Source of the DNA: Bacteroidota bacterium
GTDB lineage: Bacteria; Bacteroidota; Bacteroidia; Bacteroidales; Lentimicrobiaceae
Assembly: GCA_023434665.1 (NCBI GenBank)
Contig: JAEYSM010000049.1
Span: 1 to 30,725 of the forward strand
Direction of reading: 5' to 3'
DNA length: 30,725 nucleotides
Of this stretch, positions 24,782 through 30,725 are shown one piece after another. Position 1 is the stretch's first letter. Each line of letters starts with the position of its first letter. The notes beneath the pieces are model-generated. The model saw only the letters and a program-made list of their open reading frames with translations, ran no database searches and was not told where the DNA came from. The position numbers were made by a program, and so were the translations under genes.

Positions 24782-24905
24782 ATGCTGTCCGATGGACCAA
24801 ACGGCGTGGAATGGACAGGACCGGCCTTGGGTACAGAAACCTTATGCTGTCCGATAAACCGCATGGCGTGGAATGGACAGGACCGGCATTGGGTACTGAA
24901 GCGTT
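24782..24905 (+). repeat. 62-bp tandem duplication of apparent coding origin
   Basis: Copy 1 (24782-24843) and copy 2 (24844-24905) differ at 9 of 62 positions by my count. Read from ATG in each copy they give MLSDGPNGVEWTGPALGTE and MLSDKPHGVEWTGPALGTE, with several differences silent. Because 62 is not a multiple of three, the copies are in different frames; a 1-bp loss at the junction from a 63-bp (21-codon) unit would explain it. The stretch probably belongs to the decayed gene whose end is at 25277. Confidence 0.75.
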
Positions 24906-24917
24906 AAAAATTCAGGC

Positions 24918-25277
24918 TTGTTAGAAAACTCCACTGATCGGATCGCCAAAGATTACGGGTATGTAGCCAGTCTTACCACCGACGGAAGCACTGCCACCGG
25001 TCTTACATTCATGATTTCACAGACTATGGTAAACAACAGTAACATTCAGGTACCCGAAAATCAACTGGCGGTTTACCCGAATCCTGCCACTGACCACATC
25101 ACCATTTCGGCCACCGTACAGCCCGACAAAGTGAATATCTACAATATTAACGGGCAACTGCAGATCACATCCACCAACCAAAAGGTAATCGATGTATCGG
25201 ATCTCTCGCAGGGCGTTTACATCGTCAAAGCCATCAAAGGCAACCAGGTATCCACCACCAGGTTCATCAGGAAGTAA
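24918..25277 (+). pseudogene. C-terminal remnant of a T9SS-exported protein
   Basis: The open frame begins at a TTG (24918) with no signal peptide. It reads DRIAKDYGYVASLTTDGSTATGLTFMISQ and then a complete type A T9SS sorting domain (AVYPNPATDHITISATVQ ... VNIYNINGQLQI ... IDVSDLSQGVYIVKAI ... TTRFIRK). The body of the protein is missing; the preceding 62-bp duplicated sequence, broken into other frames, is probably part of it. A strong terminator follows at 25331-25372, as expected for the end of a former transcription unit. It could not be exported as it stands because it lacks an N-terminal signal. Confidence 0.7.
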
Positions 25278-25330
25278 TTGGACTAAGCACCGCTAATAGC
25301 GGACCACACATACAAGTTATTTTCACCCAC

Positions 25331-25372
25331 AAGGCCGGTCGTTCAGGTATTCCAACCTGCGGCCGGTCTTTT
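25331..25372 (+). terminator. Strong rho-independent terminator
   Basis: AAGGCCGGTCG (25331-25341) pairs with CGGCCGGTCTT (25360-25370) with two G-U pairs. After a TT bulge, CAGGT (25344-25348) pairs with ACCTG (25355-25359) around loop ATTCCA. TTTT closes it. It serves the plus strand, just before the convergent ATPase stop. Confidence 0.75.
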
Positions 25373-25376
25373 AGCT

Positions 25377-26630
25377 TTAAGCCCCCAGCGAGGCCAGCGA
25401 AATCACATTTATCCCATCGTCACGACAATAGCTCATCCCGGTTCCGGTAATTATATTCAGCGACTTCGGCAATTCCATTTTAGTATTATCTATGTTTTCC
25501 TTGAACTTGTTCAGACTAATGGCAGCCTCCTCAATATGGCCTGCTCCCAGTTTTATTTCAAAAGCCGCGTAATCTCCATTGCGCTTCTGTACAATCGCAT
25601 CTACTTCATTGCCATACGAATCATTATAATGAAAAACACCGGCATCATTTGATTTAGCATATACACCTAACTCGTGAATAGCGAGCGACTCAAATAAAAA
25701 TCCCATAAATTTCATATCCTTTATCAGCGAATCTTTATCCAATCCTAAAGCTGCAACTGCCAAAGATGGGTCACACAAATGCCGCTTTGGTGATTTCCGC
25801 AATAGCGCCGATGACCGAATATGCGGGTTGAATGCAGGTTGCTCAACCAGGATCATTAATCGCGATAGCGCATCCAGGTAATCAGATATGGTATTTCGCG
25901 ATAACTCACTCTTTTCATTAGCATTTACATCAAGCTCTAATGTTCTGTTATCCACTAATGTGGATATATTCCTTGCTAATGATCTTAATAAGCTGCGTAC
26001 TTTTAAAGGATCGCGTTTAACTCCAGATACCCTGCTCATATCTACCTCGCAAAGCAAATCAACATAACCCCTGTTCACTTTTAATGCGCCCTCTGAGCTT
26101 TCATTTATCAAAGACGGCCATCCTCCTGTCGATAATCTGTCAATTATAAAATCCAGGGAAATTGCTGCTTCATGAAGATCTTGCGTTTCGCCTTGTAACA
26201 AACTACTTAACTTGTAATTACCTGAAGAATGACCCAATTCAAACCACGACATGGTATCCATTTGTATTACTGTGAACCGTCCTGCACCACTATGCAGTTT
26301 GACATCATCATCCGGATTTGCCGAACCTGTAAGAATAAATTGCCCCTTCACTTTGCGGTCGTCAACCTCGTGCCGTACATAATTCCATATATCAGGAAAT
26401 ACCTGCCACTCATCAATTAACCGGGGGGTCTCACCTGCTAACAATATCTTAGGTTTTGTTGCCATCACAACAGAAACCTGCGGATCCCTGTCCATCTCAA
26501 GAATACTTTTAGCATATTGAGTTGCTGTAGCTGTCTTACCGCATGATTTCGGACCTTTTATCAACACGGCACCGGAGACAGATAAATTTTCCACTAAATC
26601 TTTCTCAATTAATCTTGTCAGATAAGTCAT
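25377..26630 (-). CDS. AAA+ ATPase with DUF4143 domain
   Basis: This 417-aa cytoplasmic protein has Walker A GPKSCGKT (26-33), Walker B RLIDEW (D73/E74), sensor-like FILTGSANP, and a C-terminal DUF4143 half. The latter contains a nuclease-like signature, GNEVDAIVQKRNGDYAAFEIKLG, that matches the PD-(D/E)xK pattern. Family members are numerous in Bacteroidota and other anaerobes, often mobile in distribution, with no settled function. It starts at ATG 26628-26630, preceded by a TATATTTG -7 element and five 23-bp repeats, so expression is probably regulated or autoregulated. It has no operon partner. Confidence 0.9.
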   Translation of the reverse strand: MTYLTRLIEKDLVENLSVSGAVLIKGPKSCGKTATATQYAKSILEMDRDPQVSVVMATKPKILLAGETPRLIDEWQVFPDIWNYVRHEVDDRKVKGQFILTGSANPDDDVKLHSGAGRFTVIQMDTMSWFELGHSSGNYKLSSLLQGETQDLHEAAISLDFIIDRLSTGGWPSLINESSEGALKVNRGYVDLLCEVDMSRVSGVKRDPLKVRSLLRSLARNISTLVDNRTLELDVNANEKSELSRNTISDYLDALSRLMILVEQPAFNPHIRSSALLRKSPKRHLCDPSLAVAALGLDKDSLIKDMKFMGFLFESLAIHELGVYAKSNDAGVFHYNDSYGNEVDAIVQKRNGDYAAFEIKLGAGHIEEAAISLNKFKENIDNTKMELPKSLNIITGTGMSYCRDDGINVISLASLGA

Positions 26631-26649
26631 TTTGCACCTTTTTCAAATA

Positions 26650-26657
26650 CAAATATA
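26650..26657 (-). promoter_or_regulatory. Putative -7 element for the DUF4143 ATPase gene
   Basis: The minus strand reads TATATTTG, an exact TAnnTTTG match, 20 bp upstream of the ATG. The -33 region falls in the first 23-bp repeat unit. Confidence 0.5.
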
Positions 26658-26671
26658 AACCAAAATTGTTA

Positions 26672-26786
26672 ATTGTGCACTTTTCAGACTTTTTATTGTG
26701 CATTTTTCAGACTTTTTATTGTGCATTTTTCAGACTTTTCATTGTGCATTTTTCAGACATTTCATTGTGCAAATTTCAGACATCTT
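26672..26786. repeat. Five 23-bp tandem direct repeats upstream of the ATPase gene
   Basis: Units start at 26672, 26695, 26718, 26741 and 26764, each exactly 23 bp, with core ATTGTGCA then TTTCAGAC and a T-rich tail. The outer copies carry one to three changes and the inner ones are nearly identical. The array lies immediately upstream of the ATPase promoter. From 26787 to 26945 I see no gene or repeat; only a 28-codon minus-strand frame (MADKPGVWNYASLDDANTIY...) of unknown meaning. Confidence 0.9.
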
Positions 26787-26945
26787 TTCGTTTACTCTCA
26801 TGACCAACCCAATACCAAAGCTTCATAAATCGTATTGGCATCGTCAAGAGAAGCATAATTCCATACACCCGGCTTATCAGCCATCACAACACAATCCTGC
26901 TCTTCCTACTGATGGTCACTTCGTGGTTTTGTTTCGAAAATGCAA

Positions 26946-27047
26946 CTGACTGCTGACTGCTGACCGCTGAGTGCTGAGTGCTGAATGCTGACCGCTGACT
27001 GCTGATTGCTGATTGCTGATTGCTGACCGCTGATTGCTGATTGCTGA
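26946..27047. repeat. Heptamer array CTGANNG, 14 units, upstream of the SusR-like gene
   Basis: Fourteen contiguous 7-bp units (CTGACTG, CTGACCG, CTGAGTG, CTGAATG, CTGATTG) run without a break up to 8 bp before the -7 element of the regulator gene. The array therefore occupies the whole -33 and upstream region. Confidence 0.92.
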
Positions 27048-27054
27048 AAATTAC

Positions 27055-27062
27055 TATTTTTG
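27055..27062 (+). promoter_or_regulatory. -7 element of the SusR-like gene (leaderless start)
   Basis: TATTTTTG matches TAnnTTTG and ends 4 bp before ATG 27067, so the transcript would begin at or next to the start codon. It also rules out the in-frame TTG at 27034 as the translation start. Confidence 0.55.
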
Positions 27063-27066
27063 CTCC

Positions 27067-28806
27067 ATGCTTAATAAACTTACACTCAATTTATTAACAC
27101 TACTGCTTTTTACTCTCGCTGTCAATGCACAAGTCAGCCTGAATGCCATACCAAAAGGCGACTCATTAGTTGAGTTGCTCGACCGGACTATAAATCAATC
27201 GCATACATACGTTGAGCAGAAGGAAAGCAAACTCGTCTCCCTCCGGAATGAGCTAAAACCGGGCCATTCCCCTGTAATGCAGTATGAAAATGCATCAAAG
27301 CTGTTTAAGGAATTTAAATCATACAAGTACGATTCTGCCTGGCACTATGCCAACAGGATGCTGCATTTTGCCGAAATCATAAACGACCCTAATCTGCTTT
27401 GCGAATCAAAAATTGCCCTGGCTTTCAGTTGTATGTCCGCGGGACTCTTTAAAGAAACCGTTGAAATTGCTTCATCTGTCGATACCACCGTATTGGCTGA
27501 TCCTTATAAGGAGGCCTTTTACTCCTTCCTTTCCGTCATGTACCTGAGCATGTCTGATTATACCGCCACTCAACCATATTTCGACATTTACCGCTCAAAT
27601 TCACTTCTTTACACACGAAAAGCATACGCTCTGGCTGATAAGGACAGTCCCGCTGCGCTCATGCTGAAAATGAGGGAATACCAACTGAAAAATTATTACC
27701 GTGAAGCCCTGGCTACCGGCCAGAAGTACCTTGCCGACACCACTTTAAGCCCTCATGAATTTGCCATTGGTGCTTCAACCGTAGCCTTTTTCTATGAAGT
27801 TCACGGCGACACGGCCAAAGCCCTTCAATACCTGATCAGGGCGGCTGTTGCCGATATCCGGATGGCCGTTAAAGAAACATCCGCCATCAGGCAGGTGGCT
27901 GACCTGTTTTATAAAAGAGGCGATGTCCGCCATGCCTATGATTATGCCATGGTAGCCCTGGATGATGCCAACTTTTATAATGCCCGCCACCGTAAGATCG
28001 AGGTTGGCCAGATACTTCCAATCATTGAAGACGGGCGCTTCGACATCATCAACCGGCAGAAAGACAAGATCCTCACTTTTGCCATCCTTAGCTCCATCCT
28101 TCTGGTATTATTCTTTGCCGCTGCCCTTATCATCTTCCTGCAGAAACGCAGACTCTCGAAAGCCAGGAAAATGATCCTTAATCAGAACGCCGAGCTCCGC
28201 CAGTCAAATCATCAGCTCAAGTACACCCAGGATAAAATAAGCAGTCAGAATGCCGACCTCATAACCATGAACGAAAAGCTCATGGAAGTTCATCGTATAA
28301 AAGATGAGTATATCGGATTTTTCTTCAGTGCCAACTCCAGCTACATCGAGCGGATGGAGGAATATAAGCGGATGGTTGTCCGCTACATCAAAAACGGCCA
28401 CCCCGAAGAACTGCTTAAGTCCGTTTCGCCCGGCAACCGCAAGGAAAAAGAAGAGATGTTTAAACTGTTCGACCAGATCTTCATGAGGTTGTTCCCCGAT
28501 TTTATCGAACGCTATAACCAGCTGTTCGATGAGGCCGACAGAGTTACGATAGCTGCTGACGGACATCTCACACCCGAGCTGCGGATCTTTGCGCTCATAC
28601 GACTGGGAATTACCGAGAATGAACGTATTGCCCGACTGCTCGACTTCTCCGTTTCGACGATCAAAAACTATAAGACCCGTACAAAAAACAAATCGCTGAT
28701 TCCTAACGATCATTTTGAACAGGAGATCATGAGAATTCAGTCTGTGAAAACAGTTAACGACGGAATCCAGTCTGTGAAAACAGTAACTACTGAATTCAAT
28801 CAGTGA
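27067..28806 (+). CDS. SusR-like TPR-transmembrane regulator (DUF6377 type)
   Basis: This 579-aa protein has a signal peptide (MLNKLTLNLLTLLLFTLAVNAQ), TPR-like helices over about 40-320 and a transmembrane helix near 334-355 (ILTFAILSSILLVLFFAAALIIF). A coiled coil leads to the DUF6377-type region (HRIKDEYIGFFFSANSSYIERMEEYKRMV) and a C-terminal HTH (LRIFALIRLGITENERIARLLDFSVSTIKNYKTRTKNKS). Layout and motifs match SusR of the Bacteroides starch system, a membrane regulator that senses oligosaccharides in the periplasm and activates susC-type operons. It is followed on the same strand by a SusC-like gene, the expected target. The last 20 or so residues are an unusual tail with IQSVKTV twice, encoded by a 30-bp repeat. 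The true start is ATG 27067, just after the -7 element. Confidence 0.9.
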   Translation: MLNKLTLNLLTLLLFTLAVNAQVSLNAIPKGDSLVELLDRTINQSHTYVEQKESKLVSLRNELKPGHSPVMQYENASKLFKEFKSYKYDSAWHYANRMLHFAEIINDPNLLCESKIALAFSCMSAGLFKETVEIASSVDTTVLADPYKEAFYSFLSVMYLSMSDYTATQPYFDIYRSNSLLYTRKAYALADKDSPAALMLKMREYQLKNYYREALATGQKYLADTTLSPHEFAIGASTVAFFYEVHGDTAKALQYLIRAAVADIRMAVKETSAIRQVADLFYKRGDVRHAYDYAMVALDDANFYNARHRKIEVGQILPIIEDGRFDIINRQKDKILTFAILSSILLVLFFAAALIIFLQKRRLSKARKMILNQNAELRQSNHQLKYTQDKISSQNADLITMNEKLMEVHRIKDEYIGFFFSANSSYIERMEEYKRMVVRYIKNGHPEELLKSVSPGNRKEKEEMFKLFDQIFMRLFPDFIERYNQLFDEADRVTIAADGHLTPELRIFALIRLGITENERIARLLDFSVSTIKNYKTRTKNKSLIPNDHFEQEIMRIQSVKTVNDGIQSVKTVTTEFNQ

Positions 28807-28813
28807 AAACGGT
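28738..28813 (+). repeat. 30-bp direct repeats over the 3' end of the SusR-like gene
   Basis: CAGTCTGTGAAAACAGT occurs at 28738 and 28768 (period 30, in frame), and a third partial copy CAGTGAAAACGGT occurs at 28801. The third is displaced by 29 bp, and this shift creates the TGA stop at 28804-28806. Confidence 0.75.
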
Positions 28814-28831
28814 TTCCTTGCCTCAATCCAA

Positions 28832-28882
28832 TTGAAAAGGGGTGGTTGATATGGTCTGCTGACGTTTTTAACCCCTTTTCAA
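28832..28882. terminator. Perfect 12-bp inverted repeat after the SusR-like gene
   Basis: TTGAAAAGGGGT (28832-28843) and ACCCCTTTTCAA (28871-28882) are exact reverse complements with a 27-nt spacer. It may be a terminator or attenuator after the regulator gene, or an operator for the downstream promoter. The right arm runs directly into the first ACCGTACATTTT site. Confidence 0.5.
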
Positions 28883-28970
28883 CCGTACATTTTCTTTTCC
28901 GGCGTGCAATTCTAAAACATTGATTATCTTTGCCTTACAATTTCAACCGCATCATTTGACCGTACATTTT
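28882..28970 (+). promoter_or_regulatory. Control region of the susC-like gene: -7 element between two ACCGTACATTTT sites
   Basis: TATCTTTG at 28925-28932 is a perfect Bacteroidota -7 element. No -33 TTG is present at the proper distance, as expected for an activator-dependent promoter. Two identical 12-mers, ACCGTACATTTT, lie at 28882-28893 (about 45 bp before the likely transcription start) and 28959-28970 (about 20-30 bp after it), 77 bp apart. They are candidate binding sites for the SusR-like protein. The leader from here to ATG 29275 would be about 335 nt and includes the second heptamer array; no other gene is visible in the 468-bp gap. Confidence 0.55.
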
Positions 28971-29051
28971 GCAGTCAACCACAACCAATTCAGAACAATC
29001 AGCTCAATACCTGTCTAACTTTGGTTCATTAACATCAAAAAGAAAATCCGG

Positions 29052-29240
29052 CTGACCGCTGACCGCTGAATGCTGAATGCTGACCGCTGAATGCTGAATG
29101 CCGACTGCTGAACGCTGACCGCTGACTGCTGACTGCTGACTGCTGAATGCTGAATGCTGACCGCTGAATGCTGAATGCTGACCGCTGAATGCTGAATGCT
29201 GAATGCTGAATGCTGACTGCTGACCGCTGACCGCTGACTG
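29052..29240. repeat. Heptamer array CTGANNG, 27 units, in the susC-like leader
   Basis: Twenty-seven contiguous 7-bp units (mainly CTGAATG, CTGACCG and CTGACTG, with one degenerate unit CCGACTG and one CTGAACG) end 34 bp before ATG 29275. It is the same unit as at 26946-27047. Confidence 0.93.
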
Positions 29241-29274
29241 CTAATAAAACATTGAACAACCTAACAACTCGTCT

Positions 29275-30725
29275 ATGAAAATCAAACTTCATTTAAGCTG
29301 TATCCTCCTGCTGCTGTCCACATTGACCATGGCGCAGGGCAGATTTACGGTTTCAGGTAAAGTAACCGACACCCGTGGTGAATCATTGCCCGGTGCAACC
29401 ATTCTGGAGGCCGGAACCACCAACGGTGTTATCTCCGATATCGAAGGCCGTTTCTCGATCAATGTCGCCTCCACCCGGTCAATCATTAAAATAAGCTTCA
29501 TCGGTTACCACCCCGTTGAACTTACCGCAGGTTCCATCGGGCCTGTCATCGTTCTTGAAAGTGAAGTTTCATCCCTCGAGGAAGTAGTGGTTGTAGGATA
29601 TGGTACGGTCCGCCGCAAAGATGTCACAGGCTCAGTGGTGAGCATCAGTGAAAGCAGTCTTAATGAAGGACCTGTGACCAATCCGCTGCAACAGATATCC
29701 GGAAAGGCAGCCGGTGTTGTGGTAACACAAACAGGCAGTGAGCCCGGTTCCGCTCCGTCCATCCGGGTAAGGGGAATCACCTCTCTCATAGGAGGTAGCA
29801 ACCCACTGGTGGTCATTGATGGAATGCAGGGGAATCTCGACCTCCTGAATCAACTGTCACCCGATGAGATCGAGAGTATCGATATTCTTAAAGACGCTTC
29901 AGCCACCGCCATCTATGGTTCCCGCGGAGCCCCCGGTGTAATTCTCATCACTACCAGGAAAAGTAAAGCAGGCTCTTCGCAGATCGAAGTGAATTCCAGC
30001 ACTTCGCTCGACATGATTACTCGTAAACTCGATATGCTGACGGCCGATGAATGGCGTCAGCAAAGAGCTTTGTGGGCCGTGCCCGTATCTACCGATCACG
30101 GCTCCGATACCGACTGGTACGGATTGCTTACAAGGAATGGAACCACCCAGAACCACAGCATTGCCATCGGAGGCGGAACCAATGATTTTAACTATCGTGC
30201 CTCTGTCGCCACCATATTACAAAATGGTATTGTCATCAATTCCGATAACCAGAACTACATCGGAAGACTGCAGGCTTCGCAGAAAGCTATAGACGGTAAA
30301 CTTGAAATTTCAGCCAGTGTAAGTGCATCAACCCGCGACAACACGGGCAGTCCTTCAAGCATTGGCCGCGCTGCCTTTACCTCTAATCTTATCAGCAATA
30401 CCTATGTCAGCCGTCCTACCGATCCGGTGCTTAACCGCGATGGCTCTTACTTTACCGACCCTGCCGTTTTTCAGTACATAAATCCTTATGCAGTTGCAAA
30501 TACCGTCGTCAATAAAAGCACTACCAATAACCTTTTCGGTACACTCCGTGCCGACCTCGACCTGTTTAAAGGCTTCAGGGTATCATGGTTCGGCTCATGG
30601 CGGAAACTCGATGGCAATTCAGGCTATTACCTCCCTGCAGTTTCTACCGTATCGTCAGCCATCGACAACAAGGGCATTGCCAACATCAACAACTGGCATG
30701 AAGACGAAAAGCTTACCGATGTAAC
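29275..30725 (+). CDS. SusC/RagA-family TonB-linked outer-membrane receptor (3' end outside window)
   Basis: The frame runs from ATG 29275 to the window edge without a stop (483 codons of an expected 1000 or so). It has a signal peptide ending TMAQ (residue 21), then a carboxypeptidase-regulatory-like domain of about 80 residues (FTVSGKVTDTRGESLPGATI ... SDIEGRFSINV). Next come the SusC hallmark EEVVVVGYGT (102-111) and the TonB plug: PLQQISGKAAGVVVTQ, PSIRVRGITSL, NPLVVIDGMQG, DEIESIDILKDASATAIYGSRG, GVILITTRK. The barrel begins around residue 235. There is no N-terminal STN domain, so signalling through an anti-sigma factor is not expected; control by the upstream SusR-like protein fits. 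It would import oligosaccharide with a SusD-like lipoprotein, whose gene should lie just beyond the window. Confidence 0.95.
   Translation, partial: MKIKLHLSCILLLLSTLTMAQGRFTVSGKVTDTRGESLPGATILEAGTTNGVISDIEGRFSINVASTRSIIKISFIGYHPVELTAGSIGPVIVLESEVSSLEEVVVVGYGTVRRKDVTGSVVSISESSLNEGPVTNPLQQISGKAAGVVVTQTGSEPGSAPSIRVRGITSLIGGSNPLVVIDGMQGNLDLLNQLSPDEIESIDILKDASATAIYGSRGAPGVILITTRKSKAGSSQIEVNSSTSLDMITRKLDMLTADEWRQQRALWAVPVSTDHGSDTDWYGLLTRNGTTQNHSIAIGGGTNDFNYRASVATILQNGIVINSDNQNYIGRLQASQKAIDGKLEISASVSASTRDNTGSPSSIGRAAFTSNLISNTYVSRPTDPVLNRDGSYFTDPAVFQYINPYAVANTVVNKSTTNNLFGTLRADLDLFKGFRVSWFGSWRKLDGNSGYYLPAVSTVSSAIDNKGIANINNWHEDEKLTDV

Noticed and set aside
25290..25302. Palindrome CCGCTAATAGCGG as a terminator
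   Set aside because: The loop is one base and no T-run follows; the strong terminator is at 25331-25372.
26672..26786. CRISPR array
   Set aside because: The 23-bp units abut with no spacers of variable sequence, and there are no cas genes nearby.
26798..26884. Minus-strand 28-codon frame MADKPGVWNYASLDDANTIY...
   Set aside because: The composition looks protein-like and it may be a gene remnant, but it is too short and I cannot tie it to a family.
26543..26949. Plus-strand small proteins with repeated HFSDFLLC-like stretches
   Set aside because: They are translations of the 23-bp repeat array and overlap the start of the ATPase gene; no independent start signal or homology was seen.
27034..27066. 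Start of the SusR-like gene at TTG 27034
   Set aside because: It would place the signal peptide internally and the -7 element inside the coding sequence; ATG 27067 fits both.
29035..29292. Minus-strand protein rich in FSIQRSA repeats
   Set aside because: It is a translation of the heptamer array; a 7-bp repeat without stops is open in all frames.

Overview
The window comes from a member of the Bacteroidota. The evidence is consistent: five copies of the type IX secretion (T9SS, Por) C-terminal sorting domain, a SusC/RagA-type TonB-linked outer-membrane receptor with its SusR-like regulator, two large TPR-membrane-HTH regulators, short leaders without Shine-Dalgarno sequences, and many promoters matching the Bacteroidota -7 element TAnnTTTG. 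The use of T9SS sorting domains together with SusC suggests an environmental Bacteroidales/Marinilabiliales-like or related organism; the genus cannot be fixed from this window.

Layout. 1-420: the 3' end of a GIY-YIG endonuclease gene whose tail contains a tRNA D-arm-like sequence, meeting a truncated secreted SGNH hydrolase gene stop to stop. 500-4500: an orphan PAS/PAS/GAF histidine kinase, a divergent sodium:solute symporter and a degenerate acylphosphatase. 4650-9350: an unknown membrane-associated protein, a large Asp-box (BNR) beta-propeller protein exported by T9SS, a FemAB/GNAT-like acyltransferase and a small anchored protein. 9400-14600: a secreted SGNH esterase behind a striking iteron-like promoter region, a T9SS propeller protein followed at once by a TPR-TM-HTH regulator, and qorB. 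14770-21680: a T9SS gene remnant, a second orphan PAS histidine kinase, and a second T9SS propeller/TPR-TM-HTH regulator pair. 21800-24760: an AbgT-family transporter with a textbook promoter and terminator, and two unknown multi-pass membrane proteins. 24760-26790: a decayed T9SS gene with a 62-bp tandem duplication, and an AAA+/DUF4143 ATPase preceded by five perfectly spaced 23-bp repeats. 26940-30725: a SusR-like regulator and the first 483 residues of a SusC-like receptor. Both are preceded by arrays of the same CTGANNG heptamer.

How the genes work together. The window is dominated by envelope sensing and surface display. Two unrelated-length propeller proteins (562 and 978 aa) each sit directly upstream of a membrane-spanning TPR/HTH regulator on the same strand, which looks like a repeated surface protein plus regulator module. 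At the right end, the SusR-like regulator very probably controls the SusC receptor; the control region holds a perfect -7 element bracketed by two copies of ACCGTACATTTT. A shared TTATCAAACGT motif at 21-bp spacing lies upstream of both the acylphosphatase-like gene and the SGNH esterase, suggesting a small co-regulated set. No rRNA, intact tRNA, CRISPR array or intact insertion sequence was seen.
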